Of a stretch of 64,000 nt of DNA, positions 28,189-38,929 are shown one piece after another. The stretch comes from Salinispora tropica CNB-440 (lineage in GTDB: Bacteria; Actinomycetota; Actinomycetes; Mycobacteriales; Micromonosporaceae). The DNA lies in NCBI RefSeq assembly GCF_000016425.1, contig NC_009380.1:1678144-1742143 (forward strand), written 5' to 3'. The notes beneath the pieces are model-generated. The model did no database searches. It was not told where the DNA came from and saw only the letters and a program-made list of their open reading frames with translations. The first letter of the stretch is position 1, and the number at the start of each line of letters is the position of its first letter. The position numbers and the translations under genes were made by a program.

Positions 28189-30036
28189 CTAGCTGACCAG
28201 GGGACGGACGTCCCAGAGCCAGACGTCGTCCACCCGCTGCGGTGTGCCGAGCAGCGAGGTCATCAGGTCGCGCAGCACCGCCTCCCGGGGGTGGGCACCG
28301 AGCACCACCACCGAGGCCTGCCAGTACCGCAGGTCCTCGATCACCTGCCGCCGCTCGGCATCGGTGATGTCCGGAGTGGCGTTCTGGCCCATCGTCGAGT
28401 AGATGAGTCGGGTCGTCGGCCGGTTCTCCGCCCCGAAGATCCCCTCACCCTGCTCGTTGGGGCCGATGAAGTACCCGCCGGGAACGGGGAACGCGTGCTG
28501 CGTCAGCGCACTCCACCGCAGCGTGGACAGGCCGTGCACGTTGCTCGGGATCGGCACCGGGACCAGGGTGCGCCCCTCGGGCACGTACGGCCGCCAGCCA
28601 CCGGCGGTGATGAACTGCGGTGGGGGTGCCACCGCCTCCACCGGCAGCGGTCGGGGGATCAGCGGCAGCAGGGCCAACGTGATGGCCGCGTAGCCAACCG
28701 GGCGTCGCCACCGCCGCGGAAACCGGGGTGGGCGGCCGGAACGCTGCGCCGGCACCGGTGGCCGGCCGGTCCCGGAAACGGCTTCCCAGGCGACGGCGAG
28801 CAGGATCCCGACCGTGGCGGCCACGATCAGACTCAGCCGGGTCGGCATCATCATCTCGACCAGCGGCAGCTCCTCGGACACGTAGGCCCACGGGCCGTCG
28901 ATGTCGGTCTCGACGCCGTCGAAACGGATCGTCGGGCCGAGGGAGGCCACCGTGAAGACCACCATCAGCACCGCCAGGATGCGTGCCACCAGGCTGCGGC
29001 GGATCAGCAGCAGGAGGGCCACCACCGCCAGGATCACCAGCGGCCAGCCGAACCAGCTGTTCTGCTCCGTCACGCCGATCGTCTGCTCCACCGCCGGGTC
29101 GCCGGCCAGGGTGTCCCTGGGAAAGGTGACGAAAGCTTTCAGGTCCTCGCCCCAGCTGTGGAAGACGCCGCCCTGGAGTCCGCGGTAGGACTGCGGACCA
29201 TTGAACTGGAACCAGATCGGGTACGCGGTGAGCAGCAGCGCCAGGCCACCACCGGTGCCGAGGGCGGCGGCGAAGGTACCGGCCTGCCGCCGGGCGGCCC
29301 CCGGCCGCAGCACCGCGTACGTGGCGACGACGACGAGGCAGGCCAGCGCCGTGAGCAGCAGCATCTCCTCGTTGATGAAGATCTGGTAAGCCACCAGCAG
29401 GCCGAGCAGGATGCCGTTGCGCCGCCAGCGGCCGGGCTCGCCGAGCCGCAGTACGCGGAGCACGATCAGCGGGAGCAGGAAGTTGGAGACGAAGTTGGGC
29501 TGGCCGTTGGCGTGGTGCACGACGCCGGGTGCGAAGCCCAGGAACGCGCCACCGACGAACGCGGCGGCCCGGGAGCGCACCAGGTGCCGGGAGAGCACCC
29601 AGTAGGAGGTGCCGGCGGTGGCGGCCAGCGCGCCACCGAGGTACAGCACGTACATCACCTGGGGGCCGACCAGCATGGTCAGCGGCGCCAGCGGCAGGGT
29701 CACCCCGAGTAGTGAGGTGTTCGCCATCATGTTCACCCCGAGCGGGGCGTTCTGCCGGGTGCTGAAGAGTGGGTTTTCCAGATTCCCCACCGAGTACGCT
29801 CCGTGCGCGAAGAGCCACTCGAACCAGCTGTGGTCGGTTGGCAGGTGGGCGGAGACGCGGTTGGGGATGTCCCCCCAGTGGTTGAGGCAGACCAGTACGC
29901 CGAGGGCTAGGTAGACGCCGATGGCCAGCACGTCGGCGCGGGCGGGTCGCCACCGGGAACGCCGGGTCGGCGTTTCCACCACAGTGGACGCAGGGGTGCT
30001 GGTCTGTGGCACGGAGTCAACCATCGGCGCGGGCAC
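28189..30036 (-). CDS. Multi-pass membrane protein, GT-C-like (paralogue of the gene at 23046)
   Basis: A 615-residue membrane protein sharing loop motifs (GVNMMANT, LSRHLVRSRAAAFVGG, FINEEMLLLTALAC, IDGPWAYVSEELPLVEMM in the later part) with the gene at 23046. About ten helices are followed by a soluble C-terminal domain containing AERRQVIEDLRYWQA. It is a putative polyprenyl-sugar-dependent glycosyltransferase or related envelope enzyme, by topology only. The frame is open to 30309; I choose GTG 30036 because a -10 box TACGAT (minus strand, 30050-30045) ends 8 bases before it, the leaderless layout seen elsewhere here. ATG 30024 is the alternative. Confidence 0.72.
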   Translation of the reverse strand: MPAPMVDSVPQTSTPASTVVETPTRRSRWRPARADVLAIGVYLALGVLVCLNHWGDIPNRVSAHLPTDHSWFEWLFAHGAYSVGNLENPLFSTRQNAPLGVNMMANTSLLGVTLPLAPLTMLVGPQVMYVLYLGGALAATAGTSYWVLSRHLVRSRAAAFVGGAFLGFAPGVVHHANGQPNFVSNFLLPLIVLRVLRLGEPGRWRRNGILLGLLVAYQIFINEEMLLLTALACLVVVATYAVLRPGAARRQAGTFAAALGTGGGLALLLTAYPIWFQFNGPQSYRGLQGGVFHSWGEDLKAFVTFPRDTLAGDPAVEQTIGVTEQNSWFGWPLVILAVVALLLLIRRSLVARILAVLMVVFTVASLGPTIRFDGVETDIDGPWAYVSEELPLVEMMMPTRLSLIVAATVGILLAVAWEAVSGTGRPPVPAQRSGRPPRFPRRWRRPVGYAAITLALLPLIPRPLPVEAVAPPPQFITAGGWRPYVPEGRTLVPVPIPSNVHGLSTLRWSALTQHAFPVPGGYFIGPNEQGEGIFGAENRPTTRLIYSTMGQNATPDITDAERRQVIEDLRYWQASVVVLGAHPREAVLRDLMTSLLGTPQRVDDVWLWDVRPLVS

Positions 30037-30181
30037 GACGCGCCATCGTACAGGCGCCCCCGGTGCGGACCTGCCGGCCCCGGTCATCCTCGGTTCGCGC
30101 TGTCCGTCCTCGGTCGCGCACTGACTCGCCACTGGCGGTGAAGCACTAGGTTGTCGGGGAGTCAGGCGCAAGGAGGCCGGG

Positions 30182-30850
30182 ATGCGGGTACTGGTTGTCG
30201 AGGACGAACGCAACCTCGCCGACGCGATCACGCGGGGGTTGCGGAAGCGTGGCATGGCGGTGGACGTCGCGTACGACGGTGACAGCGGGCACGAGATGGC
30301 CTTCGTCACCCGGTACGACGTGGTGGTGCTCGACCGGGACCTGCCGGGCGTGCCCGGCGATCAGATCTGCGCCGAGCTGGCCGCCTCCGGCACCCTGACC
30401 CGGGTGCTGATGCTGACCGCGAGCGGGACGGTCGCCGACCGGGTCGAGGGGTTGCAGCTGGGTGCGGACGACTACCTGCCCAAGCCGTTCGCCTTCGACG
30501 AACTGGTCGCCCGGGTGCAGGCGTTGGGCCGCCGCGCCACCCCGGCCGCTCCGCCGGTGCTGGCGGTGGCCGACCTGGTGCTCGACCCGGCTCGGCGGAC
30601 GGCCACCCGGGCTGACGTGCCGGTAGACCTGACCAACAAGGAATTCGGGGTGCTGCACGAACTGGTCAAGGCCGGCGGCGCGGTGGTCTCCAGCGAGGAG
30701 TTGCTGGAACGGGTTTGGGACGCGAACACCGACCCGTTTACGACCATCGTTCGGGTCACCGTGCGCACGCTGCGCCGTAAGCTCGGCGATCCACCGCTGA
30801 TCGAAACCGTGGTCGGCGCCGGCTACCGCGTGGCCGAGGCGGCGGCGTGA
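30182..30850 (+). CDS. OmpR/PhoB-family response regulator
   Basis: A 222-residue two-component response regulator. The receiver domain has the acidic pocket (VVEDE), phospho-acceptor Asp51 (VVVLDRDLPG) and the conserved Lys of DYLPKPF. The C-terminal winged helix (about residues 128-220) carries the typical LTNKEFGVLHEL and VTVRTLRRKLG segments. ATG 30182 follows AAGGAGG, with a possible -10 box TAGGTT at 30147. The stop overlaps the kinase start by four bases. The stimulus cannot be read from the sequence. Confidence 0.95.
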   Translation: MRVLVVEDERNLADAITRGLRKRGMAVDVAYDGDSGHEMAFVTRYDVVVLDRDLPGVPGDQICAELAASGTLTRVLMLTASGTVADRVEGLQLGADDYLPKPFAFDELVARVQALGRRATPAAPPVLAVADLVLDPARRTATRADVPVDLTNKEFGVLHELVKAGGAVVSSEELLERVWDANTDPFTTIVRVTVRTLRRKLGDPPLIETVVGAGYRVAEAAA

Positions 30851-32016
30851 CCGCCGGCCGGGGCATGCGGCCTACCCTGCGCCTGCGGCTGACCCTGCTC
30901 AACGGGTTACTGCTGGTGGGCGCCGGGGTGATCCTGGTGCTGCTGGCCTGGCTGCTGGTGCGCGACGCGCTGCGCCCCACCGACGAGCTGCTCGCCGGGA
31001 CGACGGTGGTGCTGGCCGACGGCCGTTCCCTGGACGCCGCCGAGTGGCAGCGGCAGCTGGGCGAGACGGCGAGCCAGGAGCTGCTGGCCAAGGGGCTGGC
31101 GGCGTTGCTGGCGATCAGCGTGGTCGGGGTGGCCGGCGGCTATCTGGTCGCCGGTCGGGCACTGCGCCCGCTCTACCAGGTCACCGCCACCGCCCGACGG
31201 CTCGGCGAGACCACCCTCGATCAGCGCATCGGCTACTCGGGGGCGGACGACGAGGTGGCCGAGCTGGCGCAGACCTTCGACGCGATGCTGGACCGCATCG
31301 CGGTCGCGTTCGACGCGCAGAAGCGCTTCGTCGCCAACGCCTCACACGAGCTGCGGACCCCGCTCGCCGTGATGCGCACTGAGATCGACGTGACGCTCAG
31401 CGACGACGAGGCGGATACCGCCGAGTACCGCCGGATGTCGACTGTTGTCCGGGATGCCTCGGAGCGGGCCAACGGCCTGGTGGACGCGCTTTTGGTGTTG
31501 GCCCGTAGTGAGGCGCAGGCCGGCCACCGCCTCGCCCGGCGGACGGAGTGTGATCTGGCTGCCGGCACCGCCAACGCGCTGACGGCGGTACGCCGGGAGG
31601 TGGAGCGGATCGGTCTGCGGGTGCAGACCTCACTCGAGTCGGCACCGGTGGTCGGCGACCCCGGGCTGCTCGACCGGCTCGCCGGGAACCTCGTCGAGAA
31701 CGCGGTGCGCTACAACCATCTGCACGGCCGGCTCTGGGTGCGGACCGGCTCGGACGGCCGGCGGTCCTGGCTGGTGGTGGGCAACACCGGCTTCGAGGTG
31801 GACCAAGCCGATGTGCCGGGGCTGTTCGAGCCGTTCCGGCGGGGTGGCCGGGAACGGACCGGCGCCCGGGGCTCCGGTCTCGGGCTCTCCATCGTCCGGG
31901 CCGTCTGCGACGCGCACGGCGGCACGGTGAAGGTGATCGCGCAGCCGGGCGGTGGCCTGGAGGTGACGGTGACGCTGCCGGCAGCAGATGGGCTGGGCCC
32001 TGCCGTGACGCGGTGA
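30847..32016 (+). CDS. Sensor histidine kinase
   Basis: A 389-residue membrane kinase: transmembrane helix 1 (about residues 18-40), a short extracytoplasmic loop of about 40 residues, transmembrane helix 2 (about 80-105), HAMP domain, DHp domain with the phosphorylated His167 in ASHELRTPL, and an HATPase domain with N box NLVENAVRYN and G box GARGSGLGLSIV. The short sensor loop suggests membrane or envelope sensing. It is translationally coupled to the response regulator, so the two form one phosphorelay pair. Confidence 0.94.
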   Translation: MTAGRGMRPTLRLRLTLLNGLLLVGAGVILVLLAWLLVRDALRPTDELLAGTTVVLADGRSLDAAEWQRQLGETASQELLAKGLAALLAISVVGVAGGYLVAGRALRPLYQVTATARRLGETTLDQRIGYSGADDEVAELAQTFDAMLDRIAVAFDAQKRFVANASHELRTPLAVMRTEIDVTLSDDEADTAEYRRMSTVVRDASERANGLVDALLVLARSEAQAGHRLARRTECDLAAGTANALTAVRREVERIGLRVQTSLESAPVVGDPGLLDRLAGNLVENAVRYNHLHGRLWVRTGSDGRRSWLVVGNTGFEVDQADVPGLFEPFRRGGRERTGARGSGLGLSIVRAVCDAHGGTVKVIAQPGGGLEVTVTLPAADGLGPAVTR

Positions 32017-32098
32017 TTCCGCTTCGGCTCCGGGGCGTTTTGGCGATGCGCTGTCCTGGCGGGACGCGCGGCGTGGACCTGGCAGGATGCGCTGGTCG

Positions 32099-33737
<1,639 letters not shown>

Positions 33738-33749
33738 ACGTGAGTGGCG

Positions 33750-34305
33750 GCGGGTGCCGATGGTGGCCCTGCCGGTCGGTGCGGGGAAGTCGGAAGGAGC
33801 GAGGACCGGCTTCCCCGCGCCGCCACCGGGTCATGTCATCGAGGTGCGGGGCGGCGAGGTCCCACAGGGTGTCTCCGGCGGTGACGTCGATAGTCCTGGC
33901 GGGTTTCGATCTGTGGCGCGGGCGTCGGTCTGGCCTCGGTGGCCGTGCGCAGTGGTGGGAAAAGCGGCGGTGGTGACGGCGGTGGTGCCGAGCAGCGTCG
34001 CCGCAAGTGCTCGCAAGGGGCCAGGGAGATGCAGAGTGAGGTGTCACCGCAGGCGGGCGGCGAGGTACCGGTGGGCGTGACCGGCGACGGCGGTCATGAG
34101 GAGTACCCACAGCAGCCAGGCGCCGGTGTACGCCAACAGGGTGATAGAGCCGGTCGTCAGCGGCTGATGCACCCATGCCTGGAGCCGGTCCCGAGATTAG
34201 ATCACCGGTGGTGAACCAGCCGGTCTGACAGAGCAGCGCTGGGGGTGCCAGCGCGAGGACAGCGGTAGCGGTGCGTACGACTGCTGTCGAGGCGCACTTC
34301 TTCAC
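33750..34305 (-). pseudogene. Decayed LysM-domain membrane protein gene
   Basis: Pieces of one protein lie in different minus-strand frames. One frame has an N-terminal hydrophobic start (AVLALAPPALL); a second has a transmembrane-like segment (LLAYTGAWLLWVLLMTAVAG); a third has a further hydrophobic segment (MRALAATLLGTTAVTTAAF); and then, in the first frame again, comes a LysM-like start, TIDVTAGDTLWDLAAPHL. The order fits the large LysM membrane proteins common in Micromonosporaceae, with several frameshifts and a missing C-terminal part. It lies just after rox on the opposite strand. Confidence 0.6.
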
Positions 34306-34727
34306 AGCCTGGCTCTCTCCGGCGTCGCAGCGGTTGATGAGTCAGACCGTAGGAGTGCTATGTGCCACCGCAGTGGGTGAAGGACCTGACAGCACCTCAC
34401 ACTTCCACACCACCTCACAGCCGCAGGTCAAGCTTTGCCGCCACGCGACGCGCGCGCAGCCCAGCGGGCGGTGGGTAGCGGCATGAGACCCGGCCGTGCG
34501 CCGGGAGCCGCGCGTTGCTCGGTGATCCGCGTTCGTCGGCCTCACGGCTGCAAAGCTGCACACCGGCGCCACGGTCGGTCTACGTCCGGAGACTCACCGC
34601 CTGACCTGGTGGCGTCCCAAGCTGATGACGGTGCGTGACGGGTGCTATCGAGTCAGCCATTCCCTCGGTATGCGGATTTGCCGATATGAGTGTGTTAGGT
34701 GATACCGCACGCTGCGACGAGCGGGGA
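34306..34727. other. No gene seen
   Basis: About 420 bases between the decayed LysM gene and the DUF523 stop. Base composition drops in places, and no reading frame with family features is visible on either strand. Confidence 0.5.
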
Positions 34728-35234
34728 TCAGCCGTTGCCGTGCTGCCGTTCCTTCTCCGCCAGAGCAGCCGCTGCCCTGTCCAGGTCGTAGTGAGGAAAC
34801 ACAGGAATACCCCGGCGGCGCAACGCCTCGGCCGCGACGCCACGCCCAGCGACGGTGACGCCGGTGAAGGTTCCGTCGTGAACGTAGGTGCTACCGCAGG
34901 TAGGGCTGCCGTCGACCAGGATGGCGAGGCCGACTCCGGCCTGCAGTGCCTTGTCGACCGCGTGCTGCGCCGCCGCCTGGAACAGTTCGGTGACGTCACG
35001 GCCCGATGCTTCGTGTACTTGGGCGCGGCCGTCGAGGACGTCGGCTGCGCTGCCGCCGACGATCTCAGCTGGCGGGCGGGGCACCGGGAATCCGACGGCC
35101 AGTTCTGGACACAGCGACACGAGGCGTCCTTCAGAAGCCCAGCGCTGCCAGATCGGAGAGGAGACCGGCACGCCGGTCTCGTTGAACCGGAGCGGTGCGC
35201 CGCCCAGGCAGCCGCTGACCAGGATTGTCAACAT
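34728..35234 (-). CDS. DUF523 family protein
   Basis: A 168-residue protein with the DUF523 landmarks: N-terminal ILVSGCLGGAPLRF, middle LCPELAVGFPVPRPPAEI and C-terminal SPTCGS. The conserved cysteines in these three motifs suggest a metal or iron-sulfur site. The family is widespread and has been loosely linked to thiouracil desulfuration or the YbbK domain; no function is firm. ATG 35234 (M-L-T-I) overlaps the end of the HAD gene by seven bases, so the two genes form an operon. Confidence 0.88.
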   Translation of the reverse strand: MLTILVSGCLGGAPLRFNETGVPVSSPIWQRWASEGRLVSLCPELAVGFPVPRPPAEIVGGSAADVLDGRAQVHEASGRDVTELFQAAAQHAVDKALQAGVGLAILVDGSPTCGSTYVHDGTFTGVTVAGRGVAAEALRRRGIPVFPHYDLDRAAAALAEKERQHGNG

Positions 35235-35899
35235 GGCAACACCTGGGGCAGCAGCGCCGTCAGCGTAGCCGCGGTGTAGGTTGCCGTGGCCCCCGGCGGC
35301 AGGCCGTCTCCAGCACGGTCGAGGAACGCCGTGTCGATACCCAGAGCGGCGGCTCCGGCGACATCGGACGATGCGGAGTTGCCGATGTGGATCACGTCGC
35401 CGGGGCCCAGGCCGAGGCGGGCCAGCGCGAGCTGGAACGGTTCGGGGCGGGGCTTGTATGCGCGGGCTTCTTCGCTGGTCACCGCGGCGGCGACGGCGAT
35501 GTCGTGCCACCGCAGCACCGCCGTCAGGTCGTCCTGGTCGACGTCGGAGACCAGGCACACCGGCACCGTCACAGCATCGAGGAACGGCCGGCTGTCGTCG
35601 TACAACGGTGGATGACGCCAGGAGTGCAGCTGCTTCCGGCAGATCGGCTCAAGCTCCACGGACGCCCCGAAGTTCGCCACAGCCTCGGTGAGGCTGCCGA
35701 GCGTCAGGTCTGCGAGCGTACGAAAACCGGCCCCATACGCCATCTCGGCGCTGGCCTCCAGCCGTCGGGACCACTCCGCCGCGATAGCAGACGGATCGAC
35801 TGCGATCAAGTCTGCTACCTGCACGCAGACGTCATTGACCGAGCTCTCATCATCGTGTACGAGCGTGCCGTACACGTCCAGCAAGATCGCCTGATACAC
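35228..35899 (-). CDS. HAD-superfamily hydrolase
   Basis: A 223-residue haloacid-dehalogenase-fold phosphatase. Motif I is LLDVYGTLV, in which the usual second Asp of DxDGT is replaced by Tyr (D-V-Y-G-T), as in the HAD subfamily that includes 2-haloacid dehalogenase-like and some nucleotidase proteins. Motif II is CLVSDVD, motif III the Lys of AYKPRPEPF, and motif IV GNSASSDVAGA. A helical cap lies between motifs I and II. It probably removes phosphate from a small metabolite; the substrate is unknown. It is co-transcribed with the DUF523 gene. Confidence 0.88.
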   Translation of the reverse strand: MYQAILLDVYGTLVHDDESSVNDVCVQVADLIAVDPSAIAAEWSRRLEASAEMAYGAGFRTLADLTLGSLTEAVANFGASVELEPICRKQLHSWRHPPLYDDSRPFLDAVTVPVCLVSDVDQDDLTAVLRWHDIAVAAAVTSEEARAYKPRPEPFQLALARLGLGPGDVIHIGNSASSDVAGAAALGIDTAFLDRAGDGLPPGATATYTAATLTALLPQVLPC

Positions 35900-36194
35900 A
35901 GTGAGACGCTATCCGACTGAATCTGACCCCGGTCGGTCGCCAGGCACCTCTCGTACCGAAGCCGCCATCACAGACCGGCACAGCCGGCACCTTGTTGCGT
36001 ACGCGCTTCCGCCGCGATCCGGTATGGGCGCGACTCGCGCCCTCGGCAGTGACGGCGTGTAGTCGGTGGGTGGGTTCGCCGTTTGACATCGAGGCTTGCT
36101 CGACAGACGTCGTCGGCCTTCTGGCGCGTCGATCTCTGTACGCGGTCCGGCGTACCTGCCTGTCACCCGATCTCTGCACCGGCAGTGAGGCGGG

Positions 36195-36423
36195 CTACGG
36201 CCGGATGGTGGTGGAGGGAAAGGCGGTGAAGAATCGGCTGCACCTTGACGTGCGGTTCGGCACCGGCCTCGTCGGCGCCGAGCGCGTGGCCGCCCTTGAG
36301 GCCGCGTGCGCTCGGCTGGTCGCGCTCGGCGCGGTACGCGTGCGACTCCTGACCGCTGACGGCTACAACGAGTCATGCCTGGTGACGCGGAATGTCGAGG
36401 GCAACGAGTTCTGTCTCGACTGA
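36195..36423 (+). pseudogene. 5'-truncated VOC/glyoxalase-like gene
   Basis: Only the C-terminal half of a vicinal-oxygen-chelate protein is present: VVEGKAVKNRLHLDVR through LVALGAVRVRLL to the family end VEGNEFCLD. The sequence upstream in the same frame is unrelated, so about 70 N-terminal residues including the first metal ligands are missing. A full-length relative lies at 45746. About 295 gene-free bases precede it. Confidence 0.75.
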
Positions 36424-36604
36424 CGCCCCGCCGCTCCGCTGCTACCGCCGACCGCCAATTTCCTCCTAAAGTAGGGCAAAATCGTTATGGTGGCGGTGTG
36501 CAGTTGCCGCAACCCTTGAGCTGTTACCTGCCAGACTCACCCGACTCGGGGGACAGCCTGAAGCCATCGCCCGGGCATCAGGCCGCTAGGTCCGGTGGTT
36601 GATT

Positions 36605-37498
36605 ATGCGAGTTGGGGTGCTCATCCTGCCGTCGGCCTCCTGGGCGCAGGCCCAGGAGATGTGGCGAACCGCCGACGAAATGGGGCTCGCCCACGCGTGG
36701 ACGAGTGATCACATCGCCTGGCAGGACATGATCGGTAAGGAGTGGTACTCGGCGGTGCCGACCCTGGCGGCCGCGGCGGTTGTTACCCGTCGGATCACGC
36801 TCGGCACCCTCGTCTCGTCGCCGAACTTCCGACACCCGGTGCCCTACGCCAAAGAGATCGTCACGCTCGATGAGCTCAGCGGTGGGCGCTTCATCCTGGG
36901 TATCGGTGCTGGTGGCAGTGGAGTCGACGCCACCTTCCTCGGCCAGGAGCAGGAATGGACACCCAATGAACGCGCCGAGCGGTTCGCCGAGTTCGTGGAG
37001 TTGATGGCTGAGTTGCTGTCCAATTCCATCACCGATGCCGAGGGCCAGTACTACCGGGCGCGACAGGCGCCGATCACGCCGGTGGAGGGCCCGCCCCCAC
37101 ACATTCCGTTGGCGGTTGCCGCCAACGGGAAACGCGGCATGGCGCTGGCCGCGCGACACGGGGACATCTGGGTGACCAACGGCCGGTCGCCGCGTAACGG
37201 AGTTGTCCCCCCGGTTGCCAGACCCGACGACGTCGCGGGACAGGTACGCCAGTTGGCCGACATCTGCGAGTCTGTCGGCCGTGACCCGTCAACCCAGCGT
37301 CGGCTGTTGATGTACGTGAACCGGGAGCCAACGGCGCTCGCCTCCCTGGACGTGTTCCGGGAGACCGTCGACACGTACCGCCGGGTGGGCATCACCGACC
37401 TGGTCGTGCCCTTTCCAGGACAGGCGCCCTTCAACACAAGCATGGAAGTACTCGAACAGGTAGCCGGGATCCTGCCCGAACTGGGAGCGGACGCCTGA
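36605..37498 (+). CDS. LLM-class F420-dependent oxidoreductase
   Basis: A 297-residue luciferase-like (TIM-barrel) flavin/deazaflavin oxidoreductase. Typical segments are AWTSDHIAWQD, TRRITLGTLVSSPNFRHPV, GGRFILGIGAGGSG and the later IPLAVAANGKRGMALAARHGD. Actinobacterial relatives mostly use cofactor F420 in redox reactions on secondary metabolites or xenobiotics; the substrate is unknown. ATG 36605 is preferred over the TTG at 36599, which lies six bases upstream. It is convergent with the UDP-sugar dehydrogenase gene and has no evident operon partner. Confidence 0.9.
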   Translation: MRVGVLILPSASWAQAQEMWRTADEMGLAHAWTSDHIAWQDMIGKEWYSAVPTLAAAAVVTRRITLGTLVSSPNFRHPVPYAKEIVTLDELSGGRFILGIGAGGSGVDATFLGQEQEWTPNERAERFAEFVELMAELLSNSITDAEGQYYRARQAPITPVEGPPPHIPLAVAANGKRGMALAARHGDIWVTNGRSPRNGVVPPVARPDDVAGQVRQLADICESVGRDPSTQRRLLMYVNREPTALASLDVFRETVDTYRRVGITDLVVPFPGQAPFNTSMEVLEQVAGILPELGADA

Positions 37499-37557
37499 TC
37501 CGACAGAACAGCCCACCACCAGCGACGACTCCCACTCCACCAGGTGTGGCTGGAGGG

Positions 37558-38874
37558 CTAGGACTGGTAGCCAAGTCCGTACACGCTCCACCCGGCGGCT
37601 CGCCAGCGTCGACCGGAGATCACGCCACGGGTGTCCAGCAGCGCTCTTCGAGTCACCCTCTCGGCGACCACGTGGGGGTCGAGCGCGCCAAACTCCGGCC
37701 ACCCCGTACCCACCACGATCAGTTCGGCGTCGATGGCCGCCTCGGTTGCCGTCGTGGCGTAGCTCAGCTGCGGCGCCGACCGCCGGGACATCGCCAGCCC
37801 CTGCGGGTCGTACGCCGTGACCCTCGCGCCGGCTTCGTGTAGCCGTACCGCGATGTCGAGCGCGGGGGAGTCACGTACGTCGTCGATACCGGGTTTGAAC
37901 GCGGTGCCCCACAGGGCGATCCGTCGTCCTCGCACCTCGCCGCCGACCGCGGCGGTGGCCAGCGCGACAGCGCGGGTGCGCATGTGCAGGTTCACGCCGT
38001 TGACGCCGCGCAGGAACTCGGCGGCGGCGGCCACGCCGCCCCGCTCGGCCTGAGCGGTGAAGGCGTGCAGATCCTTGGGCAGACAACCGCCGCCGAAGCC
38101 GAGGCCGGGGTGAAGGTACTGGTGCCCGATGCGCGCGTCGTGGCCGATCGCGTCGGCCAGTTCGGCGACGTTCGCGCCGACCACCGTGCACATCTCGGCG
38201 ACGGCGTTGACGAACGAGATCCGGGTGGCCAGGTAGGCGTTCGCGGTCGCCTTGACCATCTCGGCGGTAATCCGGTCGGTGACCACGAGCGGGCAGCCGT
38301 GGCCGCTGGTGATCGGTGCGTACAGCAACCGTAGGGTCTCCTCGGCCTCGGTCGTGGCGACGCCGAGGACGATGCGGTCCGGAGTCAGGGTGTCGGCCAC
38401 CGCGGTGCCCTCACGGAGGAACTCGGGGTTCCAAGCCACCTGAACGCCGTCGCCGGCGGGGGAGAGCCTGCGGGCCTGAGCTTCGATCAGCTCAGCGGTT
38501 CCAGGCGTGACGGTGGACTTGCCGACGATCAGGCAGGGGCGCTCGAGGTGTGGGGCCAGCCGCTCGATCGCTGCGCTGACCTGGGTCAGGTCGTATGCGC
38601 CGTCCGGGCCGGAGGGGGTGCCGACCGCGAGGAAGTGCACATCGCCGAAGGCGGCTGCCGCCGCGAAGTCGGTGGTGAAGCGGAGTCTTCCGGTGTCGAT
38701 GTTACGGGCCAGCAGCACATCGAGCTCCGGTTCATGAAACCAGCCTCGCCCCGCGTTCAGCGTCTCGACCTTCGCCGGGTCGATGTCGACGCCGATCACC
38801 TCATGCCCGATGTCGGCCATCCCGGCGGCGTGGGGTGCGCCCAGGTGTCCCGACCCAATGACGGTGACCTTCAC
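37558..38874 (-). CDS. UDP-glucose/GDP-mannose dehydrogenase family protein
   Basis: A 438-residue NAD-dependent sugar-nucleotide dehydrogenase, normal length for UDP-glucose 6-dehydrogenase. The NAD loop is VTVIGSGHLGAPHAAGMA, which departs from the usual GxGYVGL. Downstream are VGKSTVTPGT, NPEFLREGTAV, the catalytic Cys264 in GFGGGCLPKD, and GTAFKPGIDDVRDSPAL. It oxidises the C6 alcohol of UDP-glucose (or a related sugar) to the uronate for envelope polysaccharide or secondary-metabolite sugars. GTG 38874 is preceded by GGAGGACC. No other polysaccharide genes adjoin it, so the product's fate is unclear. Confidence 0.9.
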   Translation of the reverse strand: MKVTVIGSGHLGAPHAAGMADIGHEVIGVDIDPAKVETLNAGRGWFHEPELDVLLARNIDTGRLRFTTDFAAAAAFGDVHFLAVGTPSGPDGAYDLTQVSAAIERLAPHLERPCLIVGKSTVTPGTAELIEAQARRLSPAGDGVQVAWNPEFLREGTAVADTLTPDRIVLGVATTEAEETLRLLYAPITSGHGCPLVVTDRITAEMVKATANAYLATRISFVNAVAEMCTVVGANVAELADAIGHDARIGHQYLHPGLGFGGGCLPKDLHAFTAQAERGGVAAAAEFLRGVNGVNLHMRTRAVALATAAVGGEVRGRRIALWGTAFKPGIDDVRDSPALDIAVRLHEAGARVTAYDPQGLAMSRRSAPQLSYATTATEAAIDAELIVVGTGWPEFGALDPHVVAERVTRRALLDTRGVISGRRWRAAGWSVYGLGYQS

Positions 38875-38929
38875 CAGCCGGTCCTCCTTCACGTGTGACC
38901 GTCGTCGACGAAGCGGACTGTAACCCGCA

